Of a DNA stretch of 40,749 nucleotides, positions 38,530-40,749 are shown one piece after another. Position 1 is the stretch's first letter; the number at the start of each line of letters is the position of its first letter. A model generated the notes under the pieces. It saw nothing but the letters and a program-made list of their open reading frames with translations. It did not search any database and was not told the origin of the DNA. The stretch is from the NCBI GenBank assembly GCA_910579785.1, contig CAJTVJ010000014.1:1-40749 (forward strand), written 5' to 3'. The position numbers and the translations under genes are program-made. The DNA comes from an uncultured Christensenella sp. (GTDB taxonomy: Bacteria > Bacillota > Clostridia > Christensenellales > UBA3700).

Positions 38530-38559
38530 TAAAGCAATGTAACTACATTGCTTTATTAT
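38526..38559. terminator. Perfect bidirectional terminator
   Basis: 16-base arms ATAATAAAGCAATGTA / TACATTGCTTTATTAT with a 2-base centre. It serves both the 24-codon ORF and the DUF4097 gene coming from the other side. Confidence 0.85.
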
Positions 38560-38569
38560 ATCTTGCGTT

Positions 38570-39412
38570 TTAAGACGTAAACTTAACTACCAACGTGCCG
38601 GCGGAAATTTCAGCTAATATTTGTAAGTTCTTAGATCCCTTTTGACTTGAAATATTGCAAGATCCTGCGCTCTTGTCGACAACTACGTTATATTCAGACT
38701 TTGCTCCCACCATACATAATTTCATAGTACCTGCACTTATGTCGACGACGGTGGAAGACGCCTGCAATCTCTCAATATTTGCCGTACCCGCATTGACATC
38801 ACCGACAAATGACGGACAGGTGAGCGATCCTATTTTTATAGTGCCGGCACTGACGTCCATAAGTACGTCTTTTGACGACGACGCGCTTTTTACTCCTATA
38901 GTTCCTGCATTCATTTCTACCGAAAGTTTATCGCATACTATATTGCCTACATCAAGCGTACCGGCGTTCATTTCAACTTCAAAATTTCCGTATGCGCCGT
39001 CGGCAATTTTTACCGTACCTGCGTCTATATCAAGTTGAACATCAATTACGTCGCCCTTAGGAATCAGTATTTTTGCTGTGGGAATATTTCTTAACCAATT
39101 CCAATTCCACCATTTGCGCGGCGATATTGTTTCATACGTCAACGTGCCGTCTTTTTCTGTAATATTAGCCGTCAAATTTTTATTTTGCGGATATTCTACT
39201 TTTATCGTGTCTCCGTCATAATAATCTATATCAAGCATACCGGCCGAAAATTCTAAGTCAAGAACAGAGTTTTGCTCTGAACATTCATATGACATCATTT
39301 CGTAATCGTCGTCTATATTCCAACCGTTTACGCCGAGAGTTATTACCATAATAGCAATTCCTATGCCAAAAATAACTGCGCCGGCTATAACAAACTTTAA
39401 AAATCTTTTCAT
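38570..39412 (-). CDS. DUF4097-type membrane-anchored beta-helix protein
   Basis: 280 residues. It has an N-terminal membrane segment (about 8-28), then a beta-helical domain built on a repeated (N/S/D)AGT turn: DIDAGTVKI, EMNAGTLDV, EMNAGTIGV, DVSAGTIKI, DVNAGTANI, DISAGTMKL, EISAGTLVV. Copies are spaced about 19-20 residues apart, one per coil. WWNWNWL lies just before the repeat. DUF4097 proteins are common partners of PadR/DUF1700 envelope operons, function unknown. It overlaps the DUF1700 gene as ATGA, and AAGGAG precedes its ATG. Confidence 0.9.
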   Translation of the reverse strand: MKRFLKFVIAGAVIFGIGIAIMVITLGVNGWNIDDDYEMMSYECSEQNSVLDLEFSAGMLDIDYYDGDTIKVEYPQNKNLTANITEKDGTLTYETISPRKWWNWNWLRNIPTAKILIPKGDVIDVQLDIDAGTVKIADGAYGNFEVEMNAGTLDVGNIVCDKLSVEMNAGTIGVKSASSSKDVLMDVSAGTIKIGSLTCPSFVGDVNAGTANIERLQASSTVVDISAGTMKLCMVGAKSEYNVVVDKSAGSCNISSQKGSKNLQILAEISAGTLVVKFTS

Positions 39413-40107
39413 ATCCTCTTCTCCTTTCCGTCAAACAATCCTTTAAGCCATGCAAAAAAGCATACAAAGAGCTTCCACATAAGCTTAACCAACATAAAGA
39501 ACAACGGCATTATTATAATACTCACTCCCAACAGCGCCAGCCCCGCACCTATCGTCACGGCGCCCGAAGCGACATTTGAAAACAACTCTACTACTCCGCC
39601 GCCCAAAGCTGCCAAAGACGCTATAAGCAAGGCTATCGGCGTCACGCAAAAACTCACCGTCACTCCCACCATTGCCGTAATTATTCCGAATATCGGCAAA
39701 GCCAACAATACGCAAATAAGTACGAATATCCAAGAACGATTTTTCTCTTTTGGCGACGTGCTTTGCTTGGAGTATTGTGCCAAGTCTTGCCCGACGCCGA
39801 CTTGACTTCCCTGACCGTATGATTGAGAACATTCGCAATCTTCAAAATCTTTCGCCTTTAAGTTTTCTCCATATTCTTCACTCGAATGCGGTTGATTGAT
39901 TTCAAGAGCGTCGTCGCTTTCCGAAAGTATACGCCTTGCCGCGTCGTAAGGCGCGCCGAACTCAGCTGTTATTTCTTTTTCTGAGTATCCTGCGTCTCGC
40001 CTATCGGCATATGCTTCTGCATAATAGTCAAGCACTCTCGCCCTCTCTTGTTCGGATACGCACAAAAGATTGCTTTTAAGTTCGTCTCGCCATTCGTTAT
40101 AGGTCAT
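39409..40107 (-). CDS. DUF1700 (HAAS-type) membrane protein
   Basis: 232 residues from the ATG at 40107, which follows a perfect GGAGGTGACT; the longer start would overlap that site. The N-terminal 60 residues are the HAAS/DUF1700 helical domain (WRDELKSNLLCVSEQERARV, DYYAEAYADRRDAGYSEKEITAEFGAPYDAARRI). A hydrophilic Ser/Gln/Glu linker follows, then four hydrophobic segments. Proteins of this type sit between a PadR regulator and a DUF4097 protein, as here, and may form a membrane sensor or stress module. The linker (residues about 75-125) is low complexity. Confidence 0.9.
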   Translation of the reverse strand: MTYNEWRDELKSNLLCVSEQERARVLDYYAEAYADRRDAGYSEKEITAEFGAPYDAARRILSESDDALEINQPHSSEEYGENLKAKDFEDCECSQSYGQGSQVGVGQDLAQYSKQSTSPKEKNRSWIFVLICVLLALPIFGIITAMVGVTVSFCVTPIALLIASLAALGGGVVELFSNVASGAVTIGAGLALLGVSIIIMPLFFMLVKLMWKLFVCFFAWLKGLFDGKEKRI

Positions 40108-40125
40108 AGTCACCTCCACCGCGGG

Positions 40126-40437
40126 CTATATTCGCCCGCCAAATAACTTTTTGTATATAGACTTTATCTCCAATAAATCTTCTCTACCCGATTTCAGTTT
40201 TTTGAGCCCCATAGGCGTTATCTTATAATACCGCCTTAGACGGCCGCTGAATTCAGCAGTGCGAGTCACTACGTAGCCGCCGGCTTCAAGTCTCTTCAAA
40301 ATAGGATAAAGCGTGCTTTCGGATATCTCTATTATACCCGTAAGATCGCTTATTATTTTATAGCCGTAACTTTCTCCCTCGCTGATCGCATAAAGAACGC
40401 ATACGTCCAATACCCCTTTTTTCAACTGTATATCCAC
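40126..40437 (-). CDS. PadR-family transcriptional regulator
   Basis: 103 residues, the short PadR type. The winged helix contains VCVLYAISEGESYGYKIISDL, ESTLYPILKRLEAGGYV and GRLRRYYKITPMGLKKL, all standard PadR motifs. The start is GTG at 40435-40437, with CGAGGT upstream. It heads the PadR-DUF1700-DUF4097 unit and is probably self-regulated through the palindrome in its promoter. Confidence 0.94.
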   Translation of the reverse strand: MDIQLKKGVLDVCVLYAISEGESYGYKIISDLTGIIEISESTLYPILKRLEAGGYVVTRTAEFSGRLRRYYKITPMGLKKLKSGREDLLEIKSIYKKLFGGRI

Positions 40438-40459
40438 AAGTAGTACCTCGCTTTACATA

Positions 40460-40490
40460 ATACTATACATTACATAGTATTGATTGTCAA
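40460..40490 (-). promoter_or_regulatory. Promoter with PadR-type operator
   Basis: Minus strand TTGACA (40485-40490), 17-base spacer, TATAGT (40462-40467). A perfect inverted repeat ATACTAT-n7-ATAGTAT (40460-40480) covers the -10 box and most of the spacer, with the ATGTAAT centre resembling PadR ATGT/ACAT sites. Binding there would block polymerase. Confidence 0.75.
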
Positions 40491-40573
40491 GTGTTATTAT
40501 CTATTTCTTTACAAATTATATCTTTCTTTTCCACAAAAAAGATTTATAAATTCTAAAAACTATCTTAAAATTA

Positions 40574-40607
40574 AAAAGTCTAAATCGAAAATTCGATTTA
40601 GACTTTT
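40574..40607 (-). terminator. Terminator of the tRNA-Gly/tRNA-Lys transcript
   Basis: AAAAGTCTAAATCGAA-AA-TTCGATTTAGACTTTT, a 16-base-arm hairpin 3 bases past the tRNA-Lys CCA. T-rich sequence follows on the minus strand. No inverted tRNA copy follows it. Confidence 0.88.
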
Positions 40608-40609
40608 AT

Positions 40610-40685
40610 TGGTGCACCTTCAGAGACTCGAACTCTGGACCCAATGATTAAGAGTCATTTGCTCTACCAACTGAGCTAAAGGTGC
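40610..40685 (-). tRNA. tRNA-Lys (anticodon CTT)
   Basis: 76 nt with encoded CCA. Acceptor GCACCTT pairs with AAGGTGC; D-arm AGCTCAGTTGGTAGAGC; anticodon CTT in loop CTCTTAA; T-arm CCAGAG-TTCGAGT-CTCTG. It reads AAG. Substrate of the lysyl-tRNA synthetase encoded at 21.6 kb. Confidence 0.95.
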
Positions 40686-40694
40686 TTATTCTGT

Positions 40695-40749
<55 letters not shown>

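Overview
The window looks like a chromosomal segment of a Gram-positive, probably uncultured, member of the Clostridia (Bacillota). This is inferred from strong AAGGAGG-type ribosome sites, consensus TTGACA-17-TATAAT promoters, AT-rich intergenic DNA, the bacterial V-type ATPase gene order, and a Sua5 / YwlE-like phosphatase / RpiB neighbourhood resembling the Bacillus ywlC-ywlE-ywlF region. No phage, plasmid or transposase gene is visible, and the first and last features run off the window.

Layout. 1-6202 (minus): V-type ATPase cluster, transcribed H/G, I, K, E, C, F, A, with A running off the left edge. The c-ring protein K carries the residues that bind Na+ in Enterococcus hirae. 6226-9238 (minus): rpiB, a protein-arginine-phosphatase-like enzyme, Sua5 and mannose-6-phosphate isomerase. 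9366-11920 (minus): an OmpR-type response regulator and its sensor kinase. 12054-13445 (minus): a TetR regulator with a zinc-dependent phospholipase C-like protein. 13760-13985 (plus): a self-contained unit of consensus promoter, strong ribosome site, 22-residue Trp-rich peptide and terminators. 14033-20158: carbohydrate genes (YhcH/DUF386, GH95 fucosidase, TIM-barrel isomerase) and two paralogous zinc-ribbon membrane proteins. 20485-21205: tRNA-Arg and tRNA-Glu, each followed by an odd element. 21269-24675 (minus): class I lysyl-tRNA synthetase with a fused tRNA-binding domain, a YjbR-like protein and an AraC regulator. 25024-29213 (minus): an ABC importer of the ABC_sub_bind type with two tandem substrate-binding lipoproteins. 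29427-35268: malic enzyme, a lipoprotein, a YfcE-like phosphoesterase, TypA/BipA and a membrane protein. 35333-38295 (minus): a geranylgeranyl-reductase-like flavoprotein, an APH-like kinase and an SPL-type radical SAM protein. 38455-40437: a 24-codon mini-gene and a PadR / DUF1700 / DUF4097 operon. The right edge holds tRNA-Lys and a cut tRNA-Gly.

The most unusual structure is at the tRNA genes. After both tRNA-Arg(CCT) and tRNA-Glu(CTC), the encoded CCA end opens a long palindrome. The palindrome continues on its far side into an inverted imitation of that same tRNA's T-arm and acceptor stem. After roughly 100 bases with a small hairpin and a GAGCG/GCGAA-rich stretch there is a third, direct partial copy of the tRNA 3' end. 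Each copy is matched to its own tRNA, and tRNA-Lys at the right edge has only an ordinary terminator. Other points of interest are the 22-residue peptide unit, a 10-bp-phased GACATATCKC array upstream of manA, a dispersed TTTCTCC...GGTCGAAATGAC repeat family in intergenic gaps, the three-repeat zinc-ribbon pair, and a charged insertion in the ABC ATPase.
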